Source: Cheiracanthium punctorium (taxonomy: Eukaryota; Arthropoda; Arachnida; Araneae; Cheiracanthiidae). From it: 64,000 nt of DNA. Positions 23,230 to 34,630 of the stretch are shown piece after piece. Each line of letters starts with the position of its first letter. Within the stretch, counting starts at the first letter, position 1. The position numbers and the translations under genes were made by a program. The DNA lies in NCBI GenBank assembly GCA_038373885.1, contig JAWZYV010012236.1, positions 154,024 to 218,023 of the forward strand, read 5' to 3'. Under the pieces are notes generated by a model, which was not told the DNA's origin, ran no database searches, and saw only the letters and a program-made list of their open reading frames with translations.

Positions 23230-23640
23230 GCTTTATTTCAAAAGCATAAATCATTTTGTGCCGGCGATAAAACGGTTTTTAATTAATAGTTAGAAAAGTA
23301 CTTAAATTTTAAAATTCTGAGCCTCAGGTACACTTTACCGAAGTCATGGATTGCTCAAATTGGCATGCTCAAATTTTCAAAGCTCTGCTTTCTGTAGATT
23401 TGTCAGGAGAACATTCATTTTTATTATTAGAGATAGATATATTTGGCATAAAACTGGGATAATTTCCGTATTATTTAATGTTTTTCAGATGCACGTGCTT
23501 CTTTATTGAAGTGATAGCATTCTTGTTAGCTCAAAACATGAATCATATGATACGGGCGAAACTCGCCAAGCATGGCAACGTAAAAACGGTTTTTAATTAA
23601 TAATTAAAAAAGTAATTAAAAATCTAAAATTCTAAGTAGC
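23230..23640 (+). repeat. Dispersed repeat units related to 31270-31535
   Basis: GCATAAATCATTTTRTGCYGG, AAACGGTTTTTAATTAAT and AAAATTCT(G/C)A..CTCAGGT occur at 23250-23330, again in part at 23545-23630, and at 31280-31400. The block at 23250-23455 ends TTTTATTATTAGAGATAGAT, like the block ending at 31515, a tail-like end. No coding potential. Confidence 0.55.
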
Positions 23641-23709
23641 CTATAACCAACTCCCATAAGCGTAAAGTTTTCAAAATTATTGGGGGGGCCGGGCCCCACA
23701 ACCACATAT

Positions 23710-23809
23710 ATTCACGTCAGTGGCGTATATACATATATGCGAGTTGCAAAAGTCGTAACACCCCCCCCCTCCCCCATGAAAAATATCTGGCTAGGCCACT
23801 GATTCACGT
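23710..23809. mobile_element. hAT MITE (84 bp) with exact 8-bp duplication
   Basis: Ends CAGTGGCGTATA...CTAGGCCACTG at 23718-23801. The duplication ATTCACGT is exact at 23710-23717 and 23802-23809. The core (ATATGCGAGTTGCAAAAGTCG, C-run) matches 36078-36242 and 44114-44242. Confidence 0.9.
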
Positions 23810-23819
23810 ACATATAACT

Positions 23820-23998
23820 TAGTTGCCAGCTACTACGGAATATAATCAATCACTTTTTCTACATGATTTTTTGGCTTAAAATATAGCAAAATTTTTGTGC
23901 TGCGCCCCCGAGGTGGTTGCTATTTTGAAAAAAGTAATTAAAAATATACTGTTTACAAAAAGTGGTTAGTTATATTCCGTAATAGTTGGCAGCTATCA
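23820..23998. mobile_element. Foldback MITE
   Basis: GTTGCCAGCTACTACGGAAT on the left pairs with ATTCCGTAATAGTTGGCAGC on the right, continuing for about 40 bases. ACTTA occurs next to both ends and may be a 5-bp duplication. No coding capacity. Confidence 0.6.
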
Positions 23999-24641
23999 CT
24001 TACTATATATTAGTGTAAATTATTAGAGGGACTCGAACTCTATGGGTCCATTGAATTCTACACCAATGTAAGGTAAGCATCCATGTTAGTATCTTCCTAC
24101 CATGTTATAAGTTAAAAATGGAAGCAAAGTAAAAAATCCAAAGGAGGAAAAAAAAAAAAAACATTTTTGATGAGATAGTGCATTTTAGACACATCTGAAC
24201 TTTTCTTCATTTCATACTTTACATTGCATAATCTGATTTTAATTAACCAGAGTCTGGCGAGGGCAGCTTATGGTAACATTGTGTGTTACGTGGCGTCACA
24301 ATGAATACTAAATCATGATTGAAATCAAAAGAAGAAAATTTTTAAAAGTGCAAGTAAAGGTTTTTTATAAACGTTTGTAAATAGCGTGAAATACTTTTTT
24401 TTGTGTTAGTATAAATTAGTTTTCTGTATTGAGTGATAAATTATTGGGTGGGCTCAGCCCCTATTCACAATTTATTGGGGTGGCTCGAGCCCCACGGGCC
24501 CATATAACTCTACGCCTATGCCAACTCCAGGGTCCCATCTATATCTAAACCGAAATGCATCCTAATCGATTCAGCGGTTTAGGCGTGAAAGCGTCATAAA
24601 CAAATAAACTCACTTTCGCATTTATAATATTAGTTAGGATA

Positions 24642-25125
24642 AAGCATGTTTTGTGAATTAATATTCATGTGTTATTTATAAATTATTTTAATCTGAAATC
24701 GTTTAACTTGGGTAGTTTATTATTCTAGTAAATAAGCGTGCGTTGTAATACTAGTTAGGAATTCTTATCTGTTTAATTCGTTCAGTTGAAAATGTCATTT
24801 ATCATTTATTATAAATGCACTAAATGTGTGATATTGGTTTCAGTGCAGAAGTACTGTAAAATATGTTATTAATTTTTGCACGTGTTTAGAAACTTTAATT
24901 GAAGTTAATATTTTGTATAAGCGTTCATTATGCTCAAACTCAAAGTTCCATTTAGATAATGGCTATAATAAAAAGTAATTAATTCAGGGATCGTTTGTTT
25001 TTAGTTTACTACAGTGTTTAGCCAACTTGTGAAAAGGGATCTTGAAATTTTTCGAGTCCTAGAGCTGTTAGTTTATCTTAATTTGTATTCAAAGGCCGTG
25101 GAGCAGGTTTTTTTTTTAAGCTATA
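24642..25125. other. AT-rich stretch, nothing recognised
   Basis: No homology or repeat structure recognised by eye. Open frames are short and without motifs. Confidence 0.4.
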
Positions 25126-25127
25126 CA

Positions 25128-26100
25128 GAGGCGGATCAAGGCTATTGGGGGCCCCTGGCGGTAAAATTTTCGAGGCCCCCTAAGCCGAAGTTCCTTTCAT
25201 AATTACAGCACAGTGTACTAAGGGCATTATTACTTCTTTTCGTGAGTGGGAGCACTGAACGATTTCACTCAATTGCTTTAACAATAAAATCAAACTCAAC
25301 GAAAATTTGATAAAGAATTTATAAAACATAATGAAAAAATAATCTTTACACTACTGCTTAAGAAAGTATTTTATTTGAACTGGCATCTTGAATTATCTTT
25401 TGCAAATTCATCAATAATTTCTGTGATAAAATCAATAATTTTTGTGTCTGCCAAACTTTTCTATTCTATGCATAATAAAGCCAAATTATTTAATTGTTCT
25501 TCCCTAATGTAGTTCTTAAATAATTCTCCACACGTTTTAAAACCGAAAAAGACCTTTCACCTGAAGCATTTGATATGGGTAGTTAAAAATATTTTTGAAG
25601 TTATTTCTACATTAGGAAAATTTTATGACATTTGTTGTGCAGCCATGTAAATTACATATGAATTACTGTCAAGTTCATTGTTTTCTTCCAAACGTAGCAA
25701 AAAAGTGATTCAGTTCATTGAAAAAATTTTAAATGTCTCTCACTTTTGTAAATATTTTTGAAGTTTTTATCGATTTTTTCTTTTCCTCTTTTGATAATTT
25801 ATCCCCAAAAAAGTACATTAAAATGCTCTAAACTATTTTTACGTGTTTCCATTCTTCTGAATTATTCGGATTTGGTATACTATCAACGAATTTACTAAAA
25901 AAATTTCTTTTTCCAAATTCATTACCAGCGTCCTTGTTTTCATTGAAAAACACATTCCTTTTCTTGGAATCTGGAATTCTTCTCACTATCGTTATCAAAT
26001 GATAACCCTGACAGCTCAGATGCTTCTTCTTCGACTTTCTCGAATTCACCACTTCATTTTTAAATAAAATTTGCAAGTGACCTTATAGTCAGAGCCTTTC
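25128..26100 (-). pseudogene. hAT transposase remnant (dimerisation domain) with left TIR
   Basis: A hAT-type end CAGAGGCGGATCAAGG starts at 25128. On the minus strand, ending at a stop near 25377, is SNASGERSFSVLKRVENYLR followed, after one frameshift, by EEQLNNLALLCIE and ITEIIDEFAKDNSRCQ. This is the C-terminal hAT dimerisation domain of the ZMYM1-like transposase group. Further upstream on the minus strand, 25828-26076 is open with GYHLITIVRRIPDSKKRN, plausibly the N-terminal part. Stops and shifts in between make it non-functional. The opposite transposon end was not located. Confidence 0.75.
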
Positions 26101-26221
26101 AATAATTTGCTTTCCACCGACTGAAATGTACTGGTCGAATTCATTCTTTCCTCTGTTCCAAGTAACTATTACTGCTGCTACTATAACTACTACGTCTTCT
26201 ACTAACAACAATAATAATAAT

Positions 26222-26625
26222 TTATGCCCCGTGGTGGCCTAGTCATTAAACTCCGTTCCCTTAAGAATACGGAAAATAAAGCAGTATCCGGCTTGGCTAA
26301 TGCTTGGGAGGGTAAACTCCTTTCGCGGCTGGGCTGCTCTGAGACCGTGTACGCTAATGGGAGTTGGTGCACGTAAAATCCGTCGTGATTCCAGTGTCCT
26401 CCGTGTCCATGTTTAACGCTACCTCTGGGGGTACTGCTTTCAGACGGCTGGTCCCTCCTGTAGAATTGGTTCAAAATTAGGGGACCCTGAGCTAAGTCGG
26501 ACTTCCTCTCACTAGCGCTCATTAATATGGAAGCCGTCCCTTCCGCCCATCGCCTTCTCATACGGGGGATCAGGCACCGCTCAGCGGTTGCCAGAGGGCA
26601 TTTGCAGCAACAACATCATAATAAA
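26222..26625 (+). repeat. SINE-like GC-rich unit
   Basis: A block of about 400 bases with much higher GC than its surroundings, starting CCCCGTGGTGGCCTAGTC and ending in an A-rich/ATAATA tail (ATCATAATAAAATAATAAT). The layout (GC-rich head, simple tail) is SINE-like. The minus-strand open frame 26202-26561 has no recognised domain and is attributed to the repeat. Confidence 0.45.
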
Positions 26626-26654
26626 ATAATAATTTATAAAACTTAAAAAAAAAA

Positions 26655-27109
26655 CTCGGCTGTTTGAGCCTCGTCATGGGGAGACCCCCCTGAACCCCCC
26701 CCCCAACTTTTTAGTTTCATTATTGCCACATTAAACCGATATTAATTGACTATGTCATTTTATCTCTCACCCCTTTTTCTTTTATTCTTCCTTTACATTC
26801 GACTGGAAGTAGGAGGGTTTCCTGATCTTTCCTTGCAATAGCAAACGTGGGTCAATGATTAATCTATTGTTACTATCTATAGCTTTAATCTATTGTTACA
26901 ATATTTCGTAAGCTATAGAATATGCATCACATGTATTTTTCTATAAATAGGTTACAATCCTAAAAATTTCAACATAGAGTGACCAGGCGAAATACACGAA
27001 AGATGAGAGATAAAATGACGTAGTCAATTAATATTGTTTTAATATGGCAATAATGAAACCAAAAAATTAGGGAGGGGGGGTCTCCCCTGACAAGGCTCGA
27101 ACAGCCGAG
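26655..27109. mobile_element. Foldback MITE carrying a nested TTAA element
   Basis: Arms CTCGGCTGTTTGAGCCTCGT (26655 onward) and ACAAGGCTCGAACAGCCGAG (ending 27109) are inverted copies of about 85 bases, continuing to the nested element. A/T runs lie outside both ends. The arms include C/G runs and TTTAGTTTCATTATTGCCA / TGGCAATAATGAAACC. Confidence 0.75.
26742..27031. mobile_element. TTAA-target MITE (282 bp)
   Basis: The element 26746-27027 starts TTGACTATGTCATTTTATC and ends GATAAAATGACGTAGTCAA, flanked by TTAA at 26742-26745 and 27028-27031. TTAA targets are typical of piggyBac and Kolobok superfamilies. It shares ends and interior (AATCTATTGTTACAATATTT, TTTCTATAAATAGGTTACAA) with the longer element 28846-30066. 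Confidence 0.8.
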
Positions 27110-27179
27110 TTTTTTTTTTTTTTTTTTTTTACACGTTTGTAACTCTACTAATGGTACTATTTTTGTTTTCTGACAATGG

Positions 27180-27294
27180 TGGACACCCTGAGATAACGAG
27201 GTGTAGTAAAACGGGATCAGTTTGTAAGGGGAAAACCCATATGTTCCAGATATTCAAGGTTTTCGAGAGGTCGGGGTTTTACTGTAGTATAAAA
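27180..27294. mobile_element. Possible pogo/Tigger MITE fragment
   Basis: Ends with GGTCGGGGTTTTACTGTAG, similar to a right-hand Tigger-type terminal repeat (compare the complete copy 45253-45682). The left border is not clear. Confidence 0.35.
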
Positions 27295-27924
27295 GCTGTT
27301 CCCGTCCAATATACAAAATGATACTTAAATTCCCCGTTCCTCTTTTCCTAAAATTTATTAATAGAATGCTGTAATTCTAAAATGCTTTTATGGATTAAAT
27401 TCATAAAATCATTTCTCGTCTTGTTGAATACTTAATTAATACATAAAAAATTACTGCTTACGAACGTTTTCAGAATTATTGCTTAAGCCTAAAATGTTCA
27501 CACTACACTTTGCATGTGTGAAATACACAAGGGACGCAGGGAGAAAAATTTTTCGAACAAAAATGTTTTATTTCTTGGCATCCCATTAACAAAAATCCAA
27601 AATTTCGGAGGGTGCCCAAGCCCGCTGGGCGGCCCCCCTGGCTATGTCCCTGAAAGACACAAAAGTGTGGTAGTGACCACTTTAGCAAAGGTAATCCCTT
27701 TCTATACTGAACATTTTAATAAAATTTTACTGTACAACCGCTACACTTTTCCCTGTTGTAAAGTCCGAAACTTCGCGTGAATTCGGGTTAGGATCCCTTT
27801 GAAAGTCCCCGACGGAGTGCAATCCCTTCCCTTAGGTCTAGATCCCTTGCGCAGATAATTGGCCATAACATCAAATATCCCAGTTGTAAGGTTTCTGTTA
27901 TTCTTGAGGGTGGTTCCATTAGAC

Positions 27925-28090
27925 CAGTAGCGTAACCAGAATTTTATATCGGGTGGGGGGTGCGGGCTGGGTATCAAATTGTAAGCTAAAGTTCGATTGC
28001 ATGCTAAATAGCAAATTGTAAGCTAAGTGTCCCATTTTGGGGGGGGGGGGGTCTGCAGCCCCTTCAGACCCTTCCTTGGCTACGCCGCTG
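27925..28090. mobile_element. hAT MITE (166 bp)
   Basis: Ends CAGTAGCGTAACC and GGCTACGCCGCTG form an imperfect inverted repeat. Flanking 8-mers CATTAGAC and CATCAGAA match at 6 of 8 positions. Contains G-runs and AAATTGTAAGCTAA, also found in a related fragment at 40805-40845. Confidence 0.7.
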
Positions 28091-28841
28091 CATCAGAATG
28101 GTTCCACTGTACGTATTGGAGAGACTCAAAATTTAAGTAGGGAAGTCTCAAGCCTATGTATGTAACTTTATTTCTACGTTACTAAGATGGAGTCACCCTT
28201 TAAGCCAAAGAAGCCTCCAATCGGTTTCTTTAGATTTACAGCTTTTTAGGGGGGGAGGGGATATATATATTTAACCCTTACATAAGCGAGAGTAAGGCAG
28301 GGAAAAGTAAACAGAACCTCTTTTTCATCTGCGAATGGGTCAGAAGTTGAAAAGGAATTATGTAATTTTAACCTAACAATTGGATTTTTTTCTTCTCTCA
28401 TGACGTAACATATGATGTCATTTTTGACTTTAGAGAATGGTAGGTACCTGTTTTCAAATTTTCTTTCTCTCTAGGAGAAACCTTCGATTAGTGCGAGATA
28501 GAAAAATTAATATTATGTTGATTAAAAAATCTTACAATTATTTGTTCTTCGAGATAAACGTTTTAAACTAGTTTAGATTTTTTATTTAAGGTTTTACTTG
28601 GCGTATGTTAATTTTAATGTATAAATACGATTTTATACGTTTCGAACAATCGATTAAAAAAATTCTCTTTGTTTGTTTTTACACTTTAGAGGGATGAGAA
28701 TCTTCCACGGATTCGCGGAATTCTGCAATTTAATTACATTCCATTTTTTTAAACAACATTAAAAGTAAAACACTATGAATATTACTGCAAAAATGACGTG
28801 CCCCAAGTAGAAAATAAAGGAAAGAAACAGATATATATATA

Positions 28842-30070
28842 TTAATGACTATGTCATTTTATCTTTCACCCTTTTATTGAAAATTGTCCCAAAAATGCGA
28901 CATAAAAGTATGCGACATATATATATTGAGTATTTTACATACATTTAAATACTATTTAGTGAGAGAGAGAGTTCACAACAGCTTTAATCTATTGTTAGAA
29001 TATTTCGTAAGCTGTTGAATATGCAACACATGCATTTTTCTATAAATAGGTTACAATCATAAACATTTCAACAGCTTAAGAAAATTGTTGAGTATTGAAT
29101 TGTTTATTTTTTTTATTGTGCAATGTCTTATCCTCCTGAATTCTGTATCCCTCAATAAACATTTATCTACTTAACTGTGCTCGCGCACGCATTCTTTTTA
29201 CTTCTTCTATACTTTTTTCCTTCTTGATGTTACCTTGTTATGTGATGTGCCTGTTTCTTCCGTTCTAATTTAATAAAGTAAATGCTATGTTAAAATCCCA
29301 CGCTTACTATGCTCGTGCCATAACTCTGCTAATATTTCTAAAAGGTTCTGGAAACCAGATGGATTAATTTATTTATTTGCTGATTTTTAACGTTTGTTTC
29401 AAAGCTGCATCATTCATCCTCAAAATGGCGACTGGAACTTGGCGAATTGAAACACTGAATAAAGGTAATTACGAAACATGGAAACATAAAACATGGACTC
29501 ATAAAATTAAGAATGCATCAAGAATAACTTGTAAAAGTTGTAAACGAATCGGCACTGGGCTAGCGAATATGAAAATGGAGAAAAGAATAATTTTAAACAT
29601 AAGCCTAACAGCCTGGGATTCTTATCCACTCTGGATGACTCGCCAATAGGGTTACCAAGCGAAATACAGTAACCCCACTCGCCTAAAGTTCTCTCAACAA
29701 TATCAAATAACGAAAAGCAAAATTTTTAGTGTGTTAAGATGGATACTAAAAATTATACTAAGTTACTTCAGTTATCATCGACCCACGTTTGCAATTGCAA
29801 GGAAAGATCAGGAAACCCTCCTACTTCCAGTCGATGAAACAAATGTAAAGGAAGAATAAAAGAAAAAGGTAACCCTATGTTGAAATTTTTATGATTCTAA
29901 CTAATTTATAGAAAAATACATGTGATGCATTTTCTACAGCTTACGAAATATTGTAACAATAGATTTAAGCTGTTGTGAACTAATGGTATTTAAATATATG
30001 TAAAATTATGTAGCTTTTTTGGGACAATTTTCAATAAAGGGAGTGAGAGATAAAATGACATAGTCATTAA
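28842..30070. mobile_element. TTAA-target element with inverted repeats of about 220 bases
   Basis: Element 28846-30066 begins TGACTATGTCATTTTATC and ends with its reverse complement GATAAAATGACATAGTCA; TTAA flanks both ends (28842-28845, 30067-30070). The arms stay similar for about 220 bases (TTGAAAATTGTCCCAAAAA, ACAACAGCTTTAATCTATTG, ATAAATAGGTTACAATCATA). The centre contains a fragment with gag-like coding sequence of different origin. Probably a piggyBac- or Kolobok-type non-autonomous element. Confidence 0.8.
29425..29646 (+). pseudogene. Copia-like gag N-terminal fragment
   Basis: The frame begins MATGTWRIETLNKGNYETWK, resembling the conserved start of Ty1/copia gag (L-x-x-x-N-Y-x-x-W). 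The similarity ends after about 25 residues. Upstream, 29083-29345 has LTR-like traits (TGTTGAG start, AATAAA signals at 29153 and 29272). Only a fragment of such an element seems to be present inside the TTAA element. Confidence 0.5.
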
Positions 30071-30370
30071 TATAGGGCCCTACAAAATATGCGAAAGAAT
30101 TTTCAGAATTATGCAGCATCGATGCGATAGCTTTCTGAAATTATGCGCGGCATAGAAATGTATTGAAGTAATGCGTATGAGCAGGGAAAATAACTACGTT
30201 AAAAAGAAAAGCAATATTTTAATTTACATTAAAAAACAAATAAGTGAGTTTCACTTTTTATCTAAAGTTTATTAAAATAAAGAGATGGTAGTCCTGTAAC
30301 CGATGATTTCCTACAAACTCTATCCTTGTTTTGTAAATATTTGGCCGTAACATGAAACTGATCTTCCACA

Positions 30371-30525
30371 GTCTACAGCAGGTGGGCAACCTTTGAAAAG
30401 TAGCAGGACAAACTTTAGGATGTTAACGAAGTCCGGGCCATGTAATAGGGATTTATATGAGATTATCAGTGGTTTATATGGGGTTTTGAAATTTCCGCGG
30501 GCCACAGGTTGCACATGGTCTACAG
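30371..30525. mobile_element. hAT MITE (139 bp) with exact 8-bp duplication
   Basis: Ends CAGGTGGGCAACC (30379) and GGTTGCACATG (30517). Duplication GTCTACAG is exact at 30371-30378 and 30518-30525. Same family as the fragment at 15649. Confidence 0.9.
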
Positions 30526-30956
30526 AATTAGGTAAAACCGAGAGTACTAAATTTGCTTTGCGTGTTAGTTTTGGAAACCTCTGTGAAACAACCTCTGAAT
30601 TCCAAAATCACCAAGTTTTCAGCTGAACATTCCTTAACATACCCTTGTATCATTTTTGAAGATTTCTTCATGATCAACATATATGTTGGACAATTGGTTT
30701 GGGTCAAACACTTGAGCCGTTTTCATGAATTTCGAACCAGGTTATGAAAACTTAGGTTCTGGCCTTGGAGACGTCTGTCTACTTCTGGACAATAATAAAA
30801 ATTCAAGAGGTTTTGGAAGAAAATAGGTTGAGAAATAAAAAATTTGCCGAAAAATGCGGTGTTATGTGAAAAGTGCTAGTTTATGCGGAGAATTGCAAAT
30901 TATGCAAAATAGCAGCTGGCTGCGTCAAAAAAGGGTCTCTGTATCTGTGGCACGCG

Positions 30957-31246
30957 ATGAACGTTTCGATCGTCCGCCATCTTGCTGGTAGTTAAGTCGA
31001 GCGATGGCAACGCCTGCCCTTTTTTCCCCCTGGCAATCTATCCAGCTGTTCTCGCATTCTTCCATTTTCCAGCAGATGTCAGTGCTGTTAAAAATAATCG
31101 TGAAATTTTATGTACGGGAAATGACGTGTTAAAAAGTAAAGGATTCTCGTGGAGCTATATGACCCGCAACTATTTTTATAGAAATCAAATCTATTCTTCG
31201 TGACTGGCAACAGTCAAAACGTCAGAGTTTGGTGTTCCCAGAGCGG
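30957..31246 (+). repeat. Dispersed promoter-like/coding-like unit, copy 1
   Basis: About 290 bases, collinear and about 90 percent similar by eye to 56462-56757. It starts GAACGTTTCGATCG and CCGCCATCTTG (a YY1-type core motif, CAAGATGGCGG on the other strand), followed about 25 bases later by ATGGCAACG. A coding-like frame reads NDVLKSKGFSWSY in both copies, with frameshifts between parts. It may be a 5' end of a host gene, copied twice, or a promoter-bearing repeat. Identity unknown. Confidence 0.5.
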
Positions 31247-31269
31247 GGAAAATAGCTTTTCTGCTTTCC

Positions 31270-34200
31270 TGCAAAAGCATAAATCATTTTATGCTGGCGA
31301 AAAGCGCCAAATATGGCAACCGAAATGATCATTTTCACGTTTTTTTAATAATAATTAAAAAAGGAATTAAAATTTTAAAATTCTCATTCTCAGGTGCACA
31401 TTATCGAACTCATGGGCTTATCTGTTCGAATTTTCTGAGCTCTGTATACAGTATATTTGTCTGGAGATCGAACGTACACCACTTTACAAGCATTCACTTT
31501 TATTATTATAGATTACTATATTACGGACTTTTCAATTTTTTTTCTTTCTTTTCTTTGTGTGTGTATGTAACACATGGTCAACTGAAAAACACAACAAACA
31601 AACAAACAAACAAAAAAAAAAACCCAGATTATATTTCTCCGAATTTCTTGCTAGAAAATAGAAAAAGTTAAAATATTTATTATATTTTTTAAAACTTTAT
31701 TCACTTTCAGATTGGAGAGTGGGTCAGCTGTGGCCTCATTAGTGGCCTAACGCCAAGCATAAAATAGTGGGAAATATATAAGCAATTGCTTTCTACTCCC
31801 AGCTTACTTGGTTACGCTTGAAGGCCAAAACGTGATCCACTTTGACACATGTTTTTCTTTTTCTTTCTATTCACATTTTTTTTTTCATTGTTAATTATGC
31901 ACTTCAAGAAATTCCCTTTCAATTTCAGCTACGCAGAACTTGTTTTTAAATTGCCGAAGCAAGGTGAAGAGAAAACTTGCATGTCTCATGCCTTATTTAT
32001 TTATTTTTCCGAACATTGCTCAACCCAGTCTTAGTAACTTTGACGGAGACAAAGGCAGAACAATGTTTTGGGTCTTTCTAATAGCACGCATTAAGAGAAT
32101 CTACTTTAACTACGGGTTTTTATCATTATTTTGCCAGAGGTAACAGCAATAAACTTGCAATTATCCACGGAATCGGATGGCACGCGACTACTGTTAGTGT
32201 ACAGGATTAATAATTTTAATATTCCAAAATGGTTGTGGGATTTTAACGAAGAATCCGTAAAAGAACAACAACAACAACAAAAATTAAACACTTCTGAGAT
32301 TTAATCCCGAGTCCCTTGAGATCAACTCTTAACTCTCTGAGCAATAAATGTACCGACTATATACGTTTGTCGTCGTTTAAAATATTACCTACGAACCTTT
32401 TAGTTTAAGTAATTTTTATTTACAAATAATACCTATTTTTTCTGGTATTTGCACAATTAGGTAAATTTTTATTGAGCAAGTCTAAAGTTTTCTGTTAAAA
32501 ATGATGCTTTCTTGTGTGGAACCCTTTTTTTTCACTTTAAAACATGTCTTTTCCAACAATTTCTCATAAAATATTAATTATCAGTACAATTAAATAATTT
32601 CTTCATTACGAATAAGAACTGTTTGAAATTTATAATTAAAAGAATTATTAAAACATATATCTCCCAAGTATTTTTAAAAAATCATGAAGAGTACCCAGCA
32701 CTTCCAGACCTAAAACATCTTTGTTTACTGTAGGGGGCTTATGCAACTGTGCACAACATCGTTCCAAATCATCCGGAGACCCTGGGTAAAACTTTTTTGT
32801 GGGGTCGGTTCTTCTTAAAGCATTTTCATATTTTATTTTATGTAAAATAGTAATGTATAGTTCATATAACATGTTACTTCGAATAAAATATCAGAATGGT
32901 AAATTTAGTTAAAATTTTAAAAGATTAAAATTTAAAAAAAGAGAGAGTTTTTTTAACACGTACATGTCCACGCACGCACACACCATAAACACAAAATTTA
33001 AAAAAAAAGTTGACTTTAAAGTTAACAAACAGTTTTAGAAATATTAATAGTTACTATTTGTAACGTAAACTCTCTGCGTTTTACGCTGATCAGAACTGAG
33101 CAATCAACAAATATTTACTGGAATTTAATTATTAATTCTTAATGAATAAACCTAAAATTTTAAATTTTAATCGCTCAGAATTTTATGTGCTGTCTTGTTA
33201 TAAATATGTCTTGGTATAAATAATAAATAACATAGCCATAGCGTGGCAAAAGTTTTAGGGGGTCACATATCGAATCAATGGTAGAAAATGGAAATTTTTC
33301 TTATATATTTAGAAACAAATGTTTTAAGTAAAAAGATTTTTAGACTAATTTATAGATGGGGGCGGTGTGCTCTCTCCCCCTGCACAGATGCCCGGAACAA
33401 ATTGATTCGTTACATCGTAGTCTGGTATGCAGCACATTTGACTCACGCTAAAAAGTGTTTTGCAGACAAGTGAGGTACTGCATATGAATTTCCCCAAACA
33501 AAATAAAATACCCCCTTTTTTTGCTTGACTTTCTCACAAAAAAGAGAAAGGAAGGAAATAGAAAATATCAAAACTTTAAAAACACTCGAAAAAAGATGAT
33601 AACTTTGTATGAGATTACCTACTTCTGAGTTTACACGGAGAAACTGTCACCACATTTTAAAAAGCTCTTTGGTGATCAGTTCCATTCCACCACAAAGAAA
33701 TAAAAATCGGCCTCTTGTTCAGCGGTGTTTTTTAGTGGTAAAGTTGATTTTAAGGTAACTTATTTTAGTGTTTCACCTTATCTTTTTGCTACTGTGGAAT
33801 ACGTTCATAATGTAAACTGTGAGACCATGATAAATATTCAGTATCAGTGGAACTCTGTAGCAGAAATCGCGATGTTTGTTGTTGTTTCTAACGACCATGA
33901 TTGGAGTTACTAAAAGTTGTTTGCATCATAAAAATCGAAACCGAACTTGGAGAACTACTTGATGAGCGTTTTTTTTTTTTTTTTTTTTTTGGCTAATCTT
34001 GCATCTCGTTTGCCCTGACCCACTTTAAGTTACATAACTGTTTAAATGAATGCTATAATGATGATGGTATTCTTATTTCTCTGTCGAAGCTTGCGGCAAA
34101 GAAATCTACTTTTTTCTTTCTTTTCCTACTTGCTTTTTTGAAAACTGTAAAACAATGTCTAAATTTCACTAGAAAGTTTCGATATTGCAGTGAAGCTGTT

Positions 34201-34376
34201 TATTCAGGTACACGAGAATGAAGCCCGAGATTTAAAAATAATGTTTATTTATCGATAATTCACCGATTCGAGGTATTTAAGGTACGAGACTCCCTCAAAA
34301 CTCTTTGTTTTGTGAAAAATTTCGATGTTTTTGTATTTGATTATTTTATAGGTCACACGATTAGGATTTTAAAAAC
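31270..34376. other. AT-rich stretch with repeat fragments, no recognised gene
   Basis: 31280-31520 is a copy of the repeat at 23250-23455. Simple sequence runs occur at 31590-31622 (AAAC-rich), 32266-32281 (CAA) and 33970-33990 (T). Open frames such as 31291-31671 and 33725-33913 lie in T-rich or low-complexity sequence and show no domain. No intron-exon gene could be assembled by eye. Confidence 0.4.
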
Positions 34377-34630
34377 TATCAGGTTGTAACGAAAGTTTTC
34401 CGCCAACAAAAAGTTAATGCGGGTAGTAATCACCACCCACATCTATGATTTTCTGCCAACGTTTTGGTAGTTTTTCAAAGCCCTCGGCCCAGAAACATGG
34501 GGGCGCGAGACCAAAAACATAACTTTCAAATGCTAAAAATTGTTTGACAAAATATGAGGAAACAGGCCATCGCGAACTCTTTGCTGAAATCATATCTGCG
34601 GTGGCGGGAAACTTTCGTTACGACCTAATA
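34377..34630 (-). mobile_element. mariner deletion derivative (250 bp)
   Basis: Ends TCAGGTTGTAACGAAAGTTT and AAACTTTCGTTACGACCTAA, with TA on both sides (34377-34378, 34629-34630). On the minus strand the interior encodes AEGFEKLPKRWQKIIDVGG, the C-terminus of a mariner transposase. Most of the transposase is deleted. Confidence 0.88.

Larger units (their letters stand above)
21814..24641. mobile_element. Retroposon-like element with 7-bp target duplication (composite)
   Basis: Begins CTAGCGGCTACCCGCGACTT at 21821 and ends ...GATTCAGCGGTTTAGGCGTG...TTATAATATTAGT at 24634. The direct repeat TAGGATA flanks both ends (21814-21820 and 24635-24641). The start and end motifs belong to a type of repeat seen in many arthropod genomes. 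The interior holds a tandem array (about 22020-22800) and several later insertions. No reverse transcriptase is visible. Confidence 0.7.

Noticed and set aside
26202..26561. 119-codon minus-strand open frame
   Set aside because: Falls wholly within a GC-rich SINE-like unit; open by composition; no recognised domain.
31849..32034. Membrane-protein-like frame starting with Phe runs
   Set aside because: The hydrophobic stretch comes from T-runs; no other coding sign.
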